64,000 nt of DNA from Bradyrhizobium sp. CCBAU 51765 (GCF_015291725.1 NZ_CP030038.1:7615001-7679000); one strand, 5' to 3'. Numbered from the stretch's first letter, positions 7,976 to 17,436 are shown. Made by a program: numbers and translations. The notes: generated from the letters alone by a model not told the origin.

Positions 7976-9343
7976 ATGGATGCACAACCCGGAAGGACCG
8001 GACCGGCTGGGCTGATCGCGCGGCTGCGGGCCAAGCTGACGGGCGGATCGAGCGAGGCGTCGCTGACGCGGCGGCTCGCCGGCACCATCTTCGTCATCCG
8101 CGTGATCAGCGCGGGGCTCGCCTATGTCTCGCAGGTTCTGCTTGCGCGCTGGATGGGCACGTCCGACTACGGCGTCTACGTCTATGTCTGGACCTGGGTG
8201 CTGCTGCTCGGCAGCATGATGGATTTCGGCATCTCCGCCTCCGCGCAGAAGATCATCCCGGAGTACCGCACCAGCGGCGAGCAGGCGCTGCTGCGCGGCT
8301 TTCTCTCCGGCAGCCGCTGGCTGACCTTTGCCGTGTCGACGCTGGTCTCGCTCGCCCTAGCCGGCATCGTCAAGCTGCTGTCGCCGTGGATCGATCCGGC
8401 CGAGGTGCTGCCGCTCTATATCGGCTGCATGACGCTTCCTGCTTTCGTCGTCGCCAACACCCAGGACGGCATCGCGCGCTCGCATGACTGGATGCAGCTC
8501 GGCCTGATGCCGCAATTCGTCATCCGCCAGGCGCTGATCATCGGCCTCACGGCCGCGGCCTTCCTGCTCGGCTATCATCTCGGCGCGGTCGCCGCGATGG
8601 TCGCGAGCGCAGGTGCGGTGTGGATCGCGATGACCGGGCAGATGCTGGTGCTGAACCGCAAGCTCGCCGATCACATCGAGCCGGGGCCGAAGGCCTACGA
8701 CATCAGGGGCTGGCTCGCCATCTCACTACCGATCCTGCTGGTCGAGAGCTTCTACCTCCTGCTCTCCTACACCGACGTGCTGGTGCTGCAGCAGTTCCGC
8801 CCCTCGGACGAGGTCGGCGTCTATTTCGCAGTGGTGAAGACATTGGCGCTGGTCTCCTTCATCCACTACGCGATGTCGGCCACGACGGCGCATCGCTTCG
8901 CGGAATACAATGCGCTCGGCGACAAGGCGCGCCTCTCGGCCTATGTGGCGCATGCCATCAACTGGACGTTCTGGCCGTCGCTGGCCGCGACCATCGTGCT
9001 GCTGGCGCTCGGCAAGCCGTTGCTGTGGCTGTTCGGGCCGCAATTCGTGGTTGGCTACGACATCATGTTCGTCGCCGCGATCGGGCTCGTGGTGCGCTCC
9101 GCGATCGGGCCGGTGGAGCGCCTGCTCAACATGCTCGGGCAGCAGAAGATCTGCGCGCTGGCCTATGCACTGGCCTTCGTGATGAACCTCGTGCTCTGCA
9201 TTGCGCTGGTGCCGCGCTATGGCGGCCACGGCGCCGCGGCCGCAACCTCGATCTCGCTCAGCTTCGAGACGGTGCTGTTGTTCTCGATCGTGCGGCAGCG
9301 GCTCGGCCTGCACGTGCTGGCATTCGGCCGCCGCACGGCTTAG
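7976..9343 (+). CDS. Polysaccharide/lipopolysaccharide flippase (Wzx/MATE-like)
   Basis: Integral membrane protein of about 455 residues with at least a dozen hydrophobic helices. It resembles the polysaccharide biosynthesis (PST/Wzx) branch of the MVF superfamily, which flips lipid-linked glycans across the inner membrane. Conserved-looking features are the N-terminal ISAGLAYVSQVLLARWMG and the C-terminal GGHGAAAATSISLSFET. I start at the ATG at 7976 (MDAQPGR); an in-frame ATG at 7910 would add 22 residues including two Cys and lacks a ribosome site. No glycosyltransferases adjoin it, so its substrate is unknown. It ends 11 bases from the convergent LysR gene. Confidence 0.8.
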   Translation: MDAQPGRTGPAGLIARLRAKLTGGSSEASLTRRLAGTIFVIRVISAGLAYVSQVLLARWMGTSDYGVYVYVWTWVLLLGSMMDFGISASAQKIIPEYRTSGEQALLRGFLSGSRWLTFAVSTLVSLALAGIVKLLSPWIDPAEVLPLYIGCMTLPAFVVANTQDGIARSHDWMQLGLMPQFVIRQALIIGLTAAAFLLGYHLGAVAAMVASAGAVWIAMTGQMLVLNRKLADHIEPGPKAYDIRGWLAISLPILLVESFYLLLSYTDVLVLQQFRPSDEVGVYFAVVKTLALVSFIHYAMSATTAHRFAEYNALGDKARLSAYVAHAINWTFWPSLAATIVLLALGKPLLWLFGPQFVVGYDIMFVAAIGLVVRSAIGPVERLLNMLGQQKICALAYALAFVMNLVLCIALVPRYGGHGAAAATSISLSFETVLLFSIVRQRLGLHVLAFGRRTA

Positions 9344-9354
9344 CCGTCGCGCCC

Positions 9355-10329
9355 TCAGCCGCTCTGAAATGCGACGACCGCGGCATCCGCCACCAGCAGC
9401 GCGTCGAGCATCTTGCGGCCCGACGTATCCGCCTGCATCAGCGGGTCGGACTTGAACATCGCCTTGAGATAGCTCGAGACGGCGCGGATGCGCGGCACGA
9501 ACTGGAGATCGCTGTGGACGTTGATCCAGACGTCGCGCGTCGTCGACATCTTCTCGTGCAACACCGGAACCAGATCGCTGCGGCCAGCCACCGCAAAGCT
9601 CGGCAGCAGCACCAGGCCGATGCCGCCGGCCGCTGCGTTCATCTGCGCGATCATGCTGTTGGAGTGAAAGCTGACCGGCGGATTGCGGATGATGTCGTCG
9701 AGCCAGCGCACCGAATCCAGCTGGATCAGATCGTCGATGTAGGTGACGAAGCTGTGGCGCGCGAGGTCCGCGGGCCGTTCCGGCATGCCCTCGCGTGCGA
9801 GATAATCTCGGGAGCCGTAGAGGGCGAGCTGAAAGCTGCCGAGCCGCTCGGACGCCATGCCCTGTCCCGGCGGACGGAAGAAGCTCAGGAAGATATCGGC
9901 CTCGCGGCGATTGACCGAGACCGCCTGCGGCGAGGTCAGGAGCTCGACGGTGAGATCAGGATAACGTTGCCGCAGCGGCGCGAAGCGAAATGCGAGATAG
10001 AGCGAGGCAATGCCTTCCATCGTCGCGAGCCGGACGCGGCCCGCCATCCGGCTGCCGCCGCGCTGCACGTCCTGATGCATCGCAATGACGACGCTCTCGA
10101 TCCGCTCGGCGTGACAGAGCAGGCGTTCGCCGGCTTCGTTGACACGCAACCCCTGCGGCGAACGCTCGAACAGCGTCGCGCCCAGCGTGCATTCGAGATG
10201 CGCGATCCGCCGGCTGATGGTGGATTGGTCGACCCGCAGACGCTTGGCCGCGCTGCCCAGGCTGCCGCCGCGGGCTGCGTGAAGAAATATCTTGAGGTCG
10301 TCCCAGTCGAGCGAGTTGAACTCCTGCAT
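9355..10329 (-). CDS. LysR-family transcriptional regulator
   Basis: Regulator of 324 residues. The N-terminal winged helix-turn-helix is at about residues 7-65 (LKIFLHAARGGSLGSAAKRL, then DQSTISRRIAHLE); the periplasmic-binding-like effector domain follows from about residue 95. The start MQEFNSLDWDD at 10329 fits the family; the frame extends upstream into the intergenic region without a better signal. It is divergently transcribed from the nitrilase gene, the classic LysR arrangement, so it probably controls the nitrilase/ABC cluster in response to a nitrile, amide or acid ligand. A palindrome lies in the shared 135-base gap. Confidence 0.88.
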   Translation of the reverse strand: MQEFNSLDWDDLKIFLHAARGGSLGSAAKRLRVDQSTISRRIAHLECTLGATLFERSPQGLRVNEAGERLLCHAERIESVVIAMHQDVQRGGSRMAGRVRLATMEGIASLYLAFRFAPLRQRYPDLTVELLTSPQAVSVNRREADIFLSFFRPPGQGMASERLGSFQLALYGSRDYLAREGMPERPADLARHSFVTYIDDLIQLDSVRWLDDIIRNPPVSFHSNSMIAQMNAAAGGIGLVLLPSFAVAGRSDLVPVLHEKMSTTRDVWINVHSDLQFVPRIRAVSSYLKAMFKSDPLMQADTSGRKMLDALLVADAAVVAFQSG

Positions 10330-10385
10330 GCCCACCAGACAGCAAGCGTTGTGCCAGCGACGTACGGTGGGACGGATTGTCGCCC

Positions 10386-10405
10386 CCTGCAAGCCGTCTT
10401 GCAGG
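10386..10405. promoter_or_regulatory. Candidate LysR operator in the divergent lysR-nitrilase gap
   Basis: A perfect inverted repeat, CCTGCAAG at 10386-10393 and CTTGCAGG at 10398-10405 with a CCGT spacer, lies about 60 bases upstream of both start codons. Its position suits a LysR-type operator. The strict T-N11-A form is not matched exactly, so the assignment is by position and symmetry only. Confidence 0.45.
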
Positions 10406-10464
10406 ATTGTCTGTATCGAGGCCCCGGGGACGCCACTAGCCTGTCCTGAACCAAGGACAAAACC

Positions 10465-11487
10465 ATGCTTCCTCGCTTCAAGGCCGCCGCGGTCCATGCT
10501 GCGCCAGTGTTTCTAGACCGCTCGGCGACCACAAAGAAGGCAATCTCGCTCATCCGTGAGGCAGCCGCCGCCGGCGCCGAGATCGTGGCATTCTCCGAGA
10601 CGTTCATTCCCGCATTCCCGGTATGGGCTGCGCTGTGGGCTCCGATCGACAATCACGACCTGTTCGTCCGCATGGCGGACCAGTCCGTGATGGTCGACGG
10701 CCCCGAGATCAAGGCGATCCGCGACGAAGCGCGCGCGCTCGGCGTCGTGGTGTCGATCGGCATCAGCGAGAAGTCGCCGGCGAGCGTCGGTGCGATCTGG
10801 AATAGCAACCTCCTGATCGGCGATGACGGCGAGATCCTCAACCACCACCGCAAGCTGGTGCCGACCTTCTACGAGAAGCTGATCTGGAGCGGCGGCGACG
10901 GCGCCGGCCTGCGCGTCGTCGACACCAGGCTCGGCAAGATCGGGCAACTGATCTGCGGCGAGAACACCAACCCGTTGGCACGCTATTCGCTGATGGCGCA
11001 GGGTGAGCAGCTTCATATTTCGAGCTGGCCGCCGGTTTGGCCGACCCGCCGGCCGGCCGGTGGCGGCAACTACCACATCGCAGCAGCCACCCGGATCCGG
11101 GCGAGCGCGCATTGCTTCGAAGCAAAGGTGTTCGGCCTCGTCACCGCGGGTGTGCTCGACAAGGCGGCGCGCGACATGCTGGTGGCGCGCGACGCCTCCG
11201 CCGCCGCCGTGCTCGACGCGACACCGCGCGCGGAAACCTTCTTCCTCGATCCGACCGGGGAGCAGATCGGCGAGGCGCTGCGCGACGAGGAAGGCATCCT
11301 CTACGCCGAGATCGATCTCAACCGCTGCGTCGAGCCCAAGCAGTTTCACGACGTGGTCGGCTACTACAACCGATTCGACATTTTCGACCTCAGCGTCAAC
11401 CGCCGCCGGCTCAATCCCGTGTCCTTCACCGGAAGCGCGGCGTCCCAGCCGGACACGGAGAGCGATCACATCGATGCCGGGTCGTGA
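10465..11487 (+). CDS. Nitrilase (carbon-nitrogen hydrolase family)
   Basis: Hydrolyses a nitrile to the carboxylate and ammonia in the cytosol. The protein has 340 residues, typical of true nitrilases. The catalytic triad is clear: Glu45 (AFSETFIP), Lys130 (HHRKLVPT) and Cys164 (GQLICGENTNP). The conserved HISSWPPVWP region and the CN-hydrolase core extend to about residue 300; the C-terminal tail is variable and polar. Aliphatic nitrilase, arylacetonitrilase and cyanide-hydratase-like subfamilies cannot be separated by eye. The divergent LysR gene and the downstream ABC importer suggest an inducible uptake-and-degradation unit. Confidence 0.88.
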   Translation: MLPRFKAAAVHAAPVFLDRSATTKKAISLIREAAAAGAEIVAFSETFIPAFPVWAALWAPIDNHDLFVRMADQSVMVDGPEIKAIRDEARALGVVVSIGISEKSPASVGAIWNSNLLIGDDGEILNHHRKLVPTFYEKLIWSGGDGAGLRVVDTRLGKIGQLICGENTNPLARYSLMAQGEQLHISSWPPVWPTRRPAGGGNYHIAAATRIRASAHCFEAKVFGLVTAGVLDKAARDMLVARDASAAAVLDATPRAETFFLDPTGEQIGEALRDEEGILYAEIDLNRCVEPKQFHDVVGYYNRFDIFDLSVNRRRLNPVSFTGSAASQPDTESDHIDAGS

Positions 11488-11553
11488 GCCCGGCGCGTAC
11501 CCAACCGAAATCCACCGGCCGATCCGGCGGTGATCAAACATGGAAGGTGAGTC

Positions 11554-12873
11554 ATGAAACTCGATCGTCGTCAGATTCTGCTCGGAAGCGCCGGCGCCGC
11601 TGCCGGTCTCGTGCTTCCAGGTAGCGCCGCCTGGGCGCAGACGCCGGCCAGCATCGGCACCTTCCCGGACGGCGTCACCGCGGACTCGGTCTTCGTCGGA
11701 CTGACCATTCCGCTCACCGGCGTCTTCTCCGGCGACGGCGGAGATCTCAAGCTTGGCTACGAACTGGCGATCTCGGAGATCAACGCGGGCGGCGATGCCG
11801 CGAAGAAATGGGGTCTGCAAGGCAAGGGCGTGCTCGGCCGCCAGATCCGCTACAAGGTGTCCGACACCGAGGGCAAACCCAATCTCGACGTGCAGAGCGC
11901 CACGCAATTCATCCAGCGCGACAAGGCGATCATGCTTTCAGGCTCGGTGTCGAGCGCCAGCGCAATCGCGCTGGAGGAATTGGGCTCCCGCGAAAAGGTG
12001 CTCTACATGGTGGGCATCGCCGGCTCCAACGACATTACCGGCAAGAACTGCCAGCGCTATGGCTTCCGCTCGCAGCAGAACGCCTACATGGCCGCCAAGG
12101 CGCTCGCGCCCGTCGTCGCCAAGGCGCTCGGCAAGAACATGAAGACCGCCTTCCTGGTGCCAGACTATACCTACGGCCACACGGTCTATGACAGCTTCGC
12201 GAAGTTCTCGAAGGAACAGGGCTGGCAACAGGTCGCCAAGGAAGTGGTTCCGCTCGGCACCACCGACTATTCCTCGGCGCTTCTCAACATCGCCAACAGC
12301 GGTGCGGACGTGTTCGTCAACATCGCCTTCGGCGCCGACGCGGTCGCCTCGACCAAGCAGGCCGAGCAATTCGGCGTGCTCAAGAAGATGAAGCTGGTGG
12401 TGCCGAACCTGTCCTCGTTCCAGGACAAGGAGCTCGGCGCCGAAATCATGCAGGGCGTCTATGGCAGCTGCGACTTCTGGTGGACGCTGTCGGATCGCTA
12501 TCCGCTCGCGAAGGGCTTCGTCGACGCCTTCGTCGCGAAGAACAAGTATCACCCGCGCTGGGGCGCCCATATCGGCTACATGCAGACCTATCTCTGGGCG
12601 ATGACGGTCGAGCGGGTGAAGAGCTTCAATCCGGTCGACGTCATCAAGGCGATGGAGGCCTCGAAGGAGCAGCCCTACGAGACCACGATCGGCAAGGTCT
12701 ATTTCCGCGCCGAGGATCACCAGATGGTGCGTCCGATCCCGGTCCTGCGCGGCAAGGCGCCGGCGGCAATGAAGGGGCCCGAGGACTATTACGAGATCGT
12801 CGACATTGCCGAAGGCGAGAGCGTGATGAATCCGCCGGACCTGTTCGGCTGCAAGCTCGGCCCCTATACCTGA
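11554..12873 (+). CDS. ABC transporter substrate-binding protein, branched-chain amino acid/amide type
   Basis: Periplasmic solute receptor (Peripla_BP_6 fold) of 439 residues. The N-terminus MKLDRRQILLGSAG carries a twin-arginine motif and is followed by a hydrophobic core ending AAWAQ, so export through Tat is likely. The mature protein begins with the family pattern VFVGLTIPLTGVFSGDGG. It is the first gene of a complete importer and lies 66 bases after the nitrilase with a modest ribosome site (GGAAGGTGAG) before the ATG. The ligand is probably a nitrile-derived or amide compound; this rests on the neighbourhood, since the family also binds leucine, urea and aromatic acids. Confidence 0.87.
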   Translation: MKLDRRQILLGSAGAAAGLVLPGSAAWAQTPASIGTFPDGVTADSVFVGLTIPLTGVFSGDGGDLKLGYELAISEINAGGDAAKKWGLQGKGVLGRQIRYKVSDTEGKPNLDVQSATQFIQRDKAIMLSGSVSSASAIALEELGSREKVLYMVGIAGSNDITGKNCQRYGFRSQQNAYMAAKALAPVVAKALGKNMKTAFLVPDYTYGHTVYDSFAKFSKEQGWQQVAKEVVPLGTTDYSSALLNIANSGADVFVNIAFGADAVASTKQAEQFGVLKKMKLVVPNLSSFQDKELGAEIMQGVYGSCDFWWTLSDRYPLAKGFVDAFVAKNKYHPRWGAHIGYMQTYLWAMTVERVKSFNPVDVIKAMEASKEQPYETTIGKVYFRAEDHQMVRPIPVLRGKAPAAMKGPEDYYEIVDIAEGESVMNPPDLFGCKLGPYT

Positions 12874-12882
12874 GCCGCCCAG

Positions 12883-13758
12883 ATGCCAAGCTGGCCCGCC
12901 CTCGCCTCGCAGGCCTTCAATGGCCTCGCCCTCGGTTCGCTGCTGGCGCTCGTCAGCAGCGGCCTGACAATCATCCTGGGCACGCTCGGTGTCCTGAACT
13001 TCGCCCACGGCGCGCTATTCGCTGTGGGCGCCTATGCCGCCTTCGTCATGCTGCAATACACCCAGTCGTTCCTGCTCGCGATCGCGGTCGGTTGCGGCTT
13101 CATGCTGGTGCTCGGCTTCCTGCTCGAGCGCCTGATCATCCGCTTCTTCTACGGCCGGCCGCATGAAGACCAGATCCTCGTCACCTACGGCATCGGCATC
13201 GTGCTCGTGGAGTGCGTGCGCGCCGTCTTCGGCGGCAACGCGCAGCGCGTGCCGACGCCGTCATGGGGACAGGGCGCAACGCAGCTCGGCTTCCTGATCT
13301 ATCCAACCTACCGCCTCCAGCTCATCGCCATCATCGCAACGCTGCTGGTCGGCCTCTATCTCGTGCTCTACAGGACTTCGATGGGTCTCGTGGTTCGCGC
13401 CGGAATCGAGAACCCCGGCATGGTCGGCATCCTCGGCATCAACCTGCGGCGCACCTTCCTGCTGGTGTTCGCGATCGGCGTCGTCGCAGTCGGCCTCGCC
13501 GGAATGCTGTATGCTCCGGTCGTCGCGGTGACGCCGGACATGGGCGCGAATTTCATGGCGCAGTCCTTCGTCGTGATCGTGCTCGGCGGCCTCGGCTCGT
13601 TCCCGGGCGCGGTGGTCGGCGGGCTGATCGCCGGCGAGATCGTCAGCCTCACCAGCGCGTTCAACTCCTCCTATTCGGAAGTGATGCTCTACGCGCTGAT
13701 GGCGCTGCTCCTGGTATTGCGCCCGCAGGGCCTGTTCGGCTCGGAAGGACGGGTATGA
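12883..13758 (+). CDS. Branched-chain amino acid-type ABC permease (LivH-like)
   Basis: Inner-membrane permease of 291 residues with about eight hydrophobic helices. LivH-family landmarks are LNFAHGALFAVGAY near residue 43, the cytoplasmic GIENPGMVGILGIN loop that contacts the ATPase, and the C-terminal VLRPQGLFGSEGRV. It starts 9 bases after the receptor stop codon, and its TGA overlaps the next ATG, so translation of the two membrane components is probably coupled. Confidence 0.88.
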   Translation: MPSWPALASQAFNGLALGSLLALVSSGLTIILGTLGVLNFAHGALFAVGAYAAFVMLQYTQSFLLAIAVGCGFMLVLGFLLERLIIRFFYGRPHEDQILVTYGIGIVLVECVRAVFGGNAQRVPTPSWGQGATQLGFLIYPTYRLQLIAIIATLLVGLYLVLYRTSMGLVVRAGIENPGMVGILGINLRRTFLLVFAIGVVAVGLAGMLYAPVVAVTPDMGANFMAQSFVVIVLGGLGSFPGAVVGGLIAGEIVSLTSAFNSSYSEVMLYALMALLLVLRPQGLFGSEGRV

Positions 13759-15626
13759 ACAGGCCGCGATCGGGCGGGCTGCGGAGCCACATTCCGGAGC
13801 TCGCGATTCTAGCCACGCTGATTGCGGCACCGGTGATGCTGCCGCATCTCGGCTTCTCCATCGACTTGCTGACGCGGGTGCTGAACTGGGGACTGATCGG
13901 GCTCGGCTTCGACATCCTGTTTGGCCTCGCCGGCCTCCTGTCGTTCGGCCAGGCCGCGTTCTACGGGGTCGGCGGCTTCGTGACGGCGTATCTGCTGGTT
14001 TCGGGCACGCTGAGCAGCGTGTGGCTGGCGCTCGCCGCCGGCACGATATCGGCCGGCGCATTCGGGCTCGTCGTCGGCTGGCTCGCGGTGCGCCGCATCG
14101 GCATCTACTTCACGATGATCACGCTGGCGTTCGGCCAGATGGCCTATTTCATCGAGAACTCGCCGCTGTCGCACTATACCGGTGGCGAGAACGGCATTCC
14201 CGGGGTGCCGGTGCCCGTGCTCGGCTTCGGCGAGCATGCCATCCGCATCGGCGCAGGCCTGCCGATGTACGTGCTGTTCGCGGTGATCTTCTTTGGTGGC
14301 TACGTGCTGGCACGCCGCATCGTCCGCTCTCCCGTGGGCGCGATCCTGCTCGCGATCAAGGAGAACACCGCGCGCGTCGCAATGCTCGGCCACAACGTGC
14401 CGGCCTACAAGCTCGCAGCCTTCGTCATCGCCGCGCTCTACGCCGGGCTTGCGGGCGGCCTGCTCGGCTCGTTCCAGAGCTACATGCCGCCGGACGCGTT
14501 CTCGCTGGAGACGTCCGGCCAGCTCGTAGTCCAGACCATCGTCGGCGGCGCCAACACCCTGATCGGACCGCTGGTCGGTGCCGCAGTCTGGCTCTGGCTG
14601 CGCGACAACCTCCAGCTCATTCCCGGCCTCACCACGCTGTGGAAGCTGGTGCTCGGCATCGCCTTCATCGCCCTGGTCGTCGGCCTGCGCCGCGGCATCT
14701 GCGGCGAGATCATCCATTGGTTGACCGAGCGCCGGACCCTTTCCGCACGTCGGGCCGCCGAGGCCGCAACCGAGGCGATCGAGGCCGGCGCGGTGAAGAC
14801 CGCATCGAGCAGGGCGCGCGACACCGCCCTGCCATTGCCGTCACCCGCCACCGGCAACGGCGACATTGCCCTGGAGGCCTGCGCGCTGGCGCGGCACTAT
14901 GGCGGGCTGAAAGCCGTCGACGGCGTCTCGTTCAAGGTCCGCTGCGGCTCCATTCATGCCGTGATCGGCCCGAACGGCGCCGGCAAGAGCACGCTGTTCA
15001 AGATGCTGCTGGACGAGGTCAGCCCGACCTCGGGTCATGTGCTGTTGTTCGGATCGCAGGTGACCGGCCACGGCGTCAGCCGGACCGCGCAGTTCGGCAT
15101 CGCCAAGTCCAACCAGTTGAACCAGCTCTTTCCAAATCTCTCGGTGCGGAAGAATCTGCGCATCGCCGCCTTGGCGCGCCGCCGCGGACCGCTGCGGATC
15201 GACCTGCTGCGAACGGCGGACAGCCTGCCGGAGGTGGAGGCACAGATCGACGCGATCATGGCGCTGCTCGATCTTGCAGCGCGCGCCGACACGCCGGCGC
15301 ACATCCTCGCCTACGGCGAGAAACGACGGCTCGAGATCGGCATGGCGTTTGCGACGAGCCCGAAGGTGCTGTTGCTCGACGAGCCCCTCGCCGGCATGAG
15401 CCCGTCCGAACGCGCCGCGACCTGCGCACTGATCCGCGACATCGCCCGGACCTGCACCGTCGTTATCGTCGAGCACGACCTCGACGCGATCTTCGGCCTC
15501 GCCGAGCGCATCACCGTGCTCTACGAAGGCCGCCTGCTCGCCGACGGCACGGCGGACGAGATCCGCGGCAACCAGCGGGTTCAGGACGCTTACCTCGGAG
15601 GGCTTCACGCACATGAGCCTGCTTGA
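13755..15626 (+). CDS. Fused ABC permease-ATPase (LivM-LivG fusion)
   Basis: A single chain of 623 residues joining two usual subunits. Residues 1-325 are a LivM-type permease with about ten helices (FGQAAFYGVGG; the cytoplasmic IKENTARVAMLGHN loop). After an Ala/Glu-rich linker (about 326-370), residues 375-620 form a LivG-type ATPase: Walker A GPNGAGKST, a variant signature AYGEKRRLEIG, Walker B VLLLDEPLAG and the switch His in VEHDLD. The ATG overlaps the preceding stop codon. Fusion fixes permease-to-ATPase stoichiometry. I see no frame break, so it is not a sequencing artefact joining two genes. Confidence 0.88.
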   Translation: MNRPRSGGLRSHIPELAILATLIAAPVMLPHLGFSIDLLTRVLNWGLIGLGFDILFGLAGLLSFGQAAFYGVGGFVTAYLLVSGTLSSVWLALAAGTISAGAFGLVVGWLAVRRIGIYFTMITLAFGQMAYFIENSPLSHYTGGENGIPGVPVPVLGFGEHAIRIGAGLPMYVLFAVIFFGGYVLARRIVRSPVGAILLAIKENTARVAMLGHNVPAYKLAAFVIAALYAGLAGGLLGSFQSYMPPDAFSLETSGQLVVQTIVGGANTLIGPLVGAAVWLWLRDNLQLIPGLTTLWKLVLGIAFIALVVGLRRGICGEIIHWLTERRTLSARRAAEAATEAIEAGAVKTASSRARDTALPLPSPATGNGDIALEACALARHYGGLKAVDGVSFKVRCGSIHAVIGPNGAGKSTLFKMLLDEVSPTSGHVLLFGSQVTGHGVSRTAQFGIAKSNQLNQLFPNLSVRKNLRIAALARRRGPLRIDLLRTADSLPEVEAQIDAIMALLDLAARADTPAHILAYGEKRRLEIGMAFATSPKVLLLDEPLAGMSPSERAATCALIRDIARTCTVVIVEHDLDAIFGLAERITVLYEGRLLADGTADEIRGNQRVQDAYLGGLHAHEPA

Positions 15627-16317
15627 AGTCGACCGCATCAACACGCTCTACGGCGATTCCCACGTCCTGTTCGACCTCTCGATCCGGGTCGAGGAGGGCG
15701 AGGTCGTGGCGCTGCTCGGTCGCAACGGCGCCGGCAAGACCACGACGCTGCGTTCGATCATGGGGGTGCTCGCCCCGAGGAGTGGCGAGATCCGGCTCGA
15801 TGGCAAGCCGATCAGCGGCCTTGCTCCATCCGCCATCGCCAACATGGGCGTGCAGTTGGTCCCGGAGGAGCGCGCGATCTTCGGCGGCCTGACGGTAGAG
15901 GAGAATCTGCGCATCGCGGCCTTGACCGCGCCGAACGCGTGGTCTTTCGAGCGCATCTACGGTGTGTTTCCGCGCCTGAAGGAACGACGCAAATCCCTCG
16001 GACGAACGCTATCGGGCGGCGAGCAGCAGATGCTCTCGATCGCCCGCGCGCTGATCCGCGACGCCCGCATCATCCTGCTCGACGAGCCGTTCGAGGGACT
16101 GGCGCCGCTGATCGTGCGCGATCTCGTCAACGTCGCCGCCGGCCTCGCGCGCGAAGGCCGCACCATGATCGTGGTGGAGCAGAACGTCGCCGCAGCGCTG
16201 AGCTTCGCCACCCGCGTCTACGGCCTCAACAACGGCCACGTGGTGTTCGAGGGCACCTCCGCCGAGCTCACCGCCAACCCTGACCTGGCCCGGGACTTCC
16301 TCGGCGTCGGCGCGTAA
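15613..16317 (+). CDS. Branched-chain amino acid-type ABC ATPase (LivF-like)
   Basis: Second ATPase of the importer, 234 residues, peripheral to the inner membrane. It shows Walker A GRNGAGKTT, signature LSGGEQQML, Walker B IILLDEPFEGLAP and VVEQN with the H-loop position occupied by Gln, usual for LivF. It overlaps the end of the fused permease-ATPase gene by 14 bases, consistent with one operon from the nitrilase onward. It is expected to heterodimerise with the ATPase half of the fusion. Confidence 0.9.
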   Translation: MSLLEVDRINTLYGDSHVLFDLSIRVEEGEVVALLGRNGAGKTTTLRSIMGVLAPRSGEIRLDGKPISGLAPSAIANMGVQLVPEERAIFGGLTVEENLRIAALTAPNAWSFERIYGVFPRLKERRKSLGRTLSGGEQQMLSIARALIRDARIILLDEPFEGLAPLIVRDLVNVAAGLAREGRTMIVVEQNVAAALSFATRVYGLNNGHVVFEGTSAELTANPDLARDFLGVGA

Positions 16318-16485
16318 GCACTGCGAACGGCTGTTTCGCAAGAGGGCACCGATTTGGGCGAAACGACTGTCTGTCGCCGCGCCAACGAAAGATACTTCTT
16401 ATTTGGTCCAACGGCTTGCCCGTCAGGGAAAGTTTATTCTACGTCATATTGCCCAACCGATGAGATCGACCTAACATTCCCTGAG

Positions 16486-17310
16486 ATGCTTGATCCACTT
16501 TACGTCGCCTCCGGATTCGCCGTCGGCCTGCTTGTCGGCATGACCGGCGTCGGCGGCGGCTCGCTGATGACGCCGCTGCTGATCCTGTTGTTCGGCGTCC
16601 ACCCCTCCACCGCGGTCGGCACCGACCTGCTCTACGCCGCTGCCACCAAGACCGGCGGCAGCGTGGTGCATGGCTGGTCGCGCAGCGTGCACTGGCCGGC
16701 GGTGCTGCGGCTCGCCTGCGGCAGCATTCCTGCCAGCGCGGTGACGCTGCTGGTGCTGTGGAAGCTCGACCTCAAGAGCGATGCCGAGCGCAGCCTGGTC
16801 AATCTGGTGCTGTGCTTTGCGCTGCTGCTGACTGCGACCTCGTTGATCTTTCGCAAGTCGATCATGGACCGCTATCGAAAGCGCCTCGAGCAGGTCGACG
16901 CGCGCACCACCTTGATTGCGACCGTGATCACCGGCGTCGTGCTGGGCGTGCTGGTCTCGATCTCCTCGGTCGGCGCCGGCGCGGTCGGCGTGACCGTGCT
17001 GCTGCTGCTTTATCCGCGCCTGCCGATGGCGACCATCGTCGGCTCCGACATCGCCCACGCGGTGCCGCTGACACTGGTCGCCGGCATCGGACATTGGGCG
17101 CTCGGTGACGTCGACTGGGCCCTGATGGGCGTGCTGCTGCTGGGCTCTCTGCCCGGCATCATTGTCGGCAGCTATAGCGCGACGCGCGTGCCCGAGACGG
17201 TGCTGCGGCTGACGCTTGCCTGCGTGCTGTTCGTGGTCGCCGGCAAGATCATGTTTGCCGAGCTGAACCTGTCGTCGGCCATCGTCACGGCTCTGGCCTG
17301 GAGCCATTGA
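16486..17310 (+). CDS. Sulfite exporter TauE/SafE family permease
   Basis: Integral membrane protein of 274 residues with about eight hydrophobic helices and two repeated halves. The TauE/SafE signature appears in GMTGVGGGSLMTPLLILLFG and again, weaker, in VSISSVGAGAVGVTVLLLLY. The start at 16486 (MLDPLYVASGF) follows CCTGAG and gives the family length; the frame is open to a TTG at 16354 but that extension is polar and without family resemblance. Members export sulfite, sulfoacetate or other small anions, and a link to the sulfate cluster 3 kb away is possible but unproven. Confidence 0.85.
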   Translation: MLDPLYVASGFAVGLLVGMTGVGGGSLMTPLLILLFGVHPSTAVGTDLLYAAATKTGGSVVHGWSRSVHWPAVLRLACGSIPASAVTLLVLWKLDLKSDAERSLVNLVLCFALLLTATSLIFRKSIMDRYRKRLEQVDARTTLIATVITGVVLGVLVSISSVGAGAVGVTVLLLLYPRLPMATIVGSDIAHAVPLTLVAGIGHWALGDVDWALMGVLLLGSLPGIIVGSYSATRVPETVLRLTLACVLFVVAGKIMFAELNLSSAIVTALAWSH

Positions 17311-17333
17311 GCGGCAACTGCCGCCTCACTCTC

Positions 17334-17422
17334 GTAGGGCGGGCAAAGCGCAAGCGTGCCCACCACTTCTCTCAATCGCGGAAGAATGGTGGGCACGGCG
17401 CTGACGCGCCCTTGCCCACCCG
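17334..17422. repeat. Intergenic inverted-repeat element
   Basis: Between the convergent tauE and bdhA genes, arms CGTGCCCACCA (17355-17365) and TGGTGGGCACG (17387-17397) pair perfectly around 21 bases. Outer, imperfect arms (GGGCGGGCAAAGCGC and GCGCCCTTGCCC) extend the structure. This looks like one of the dispersed intergenic repeats seen in bradyrhizobia and could end transcription from both sides. Confidence 0.65.
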
Positions 17423-17436
17423 ACGACATCGCGTGC

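Noticed and set aside
13755..15626. Possible sequencing error joining livM and livG
   Set aside because: The linker between the domains is in frame, of normal codon use and lacks a start-site signal for a separate livG.
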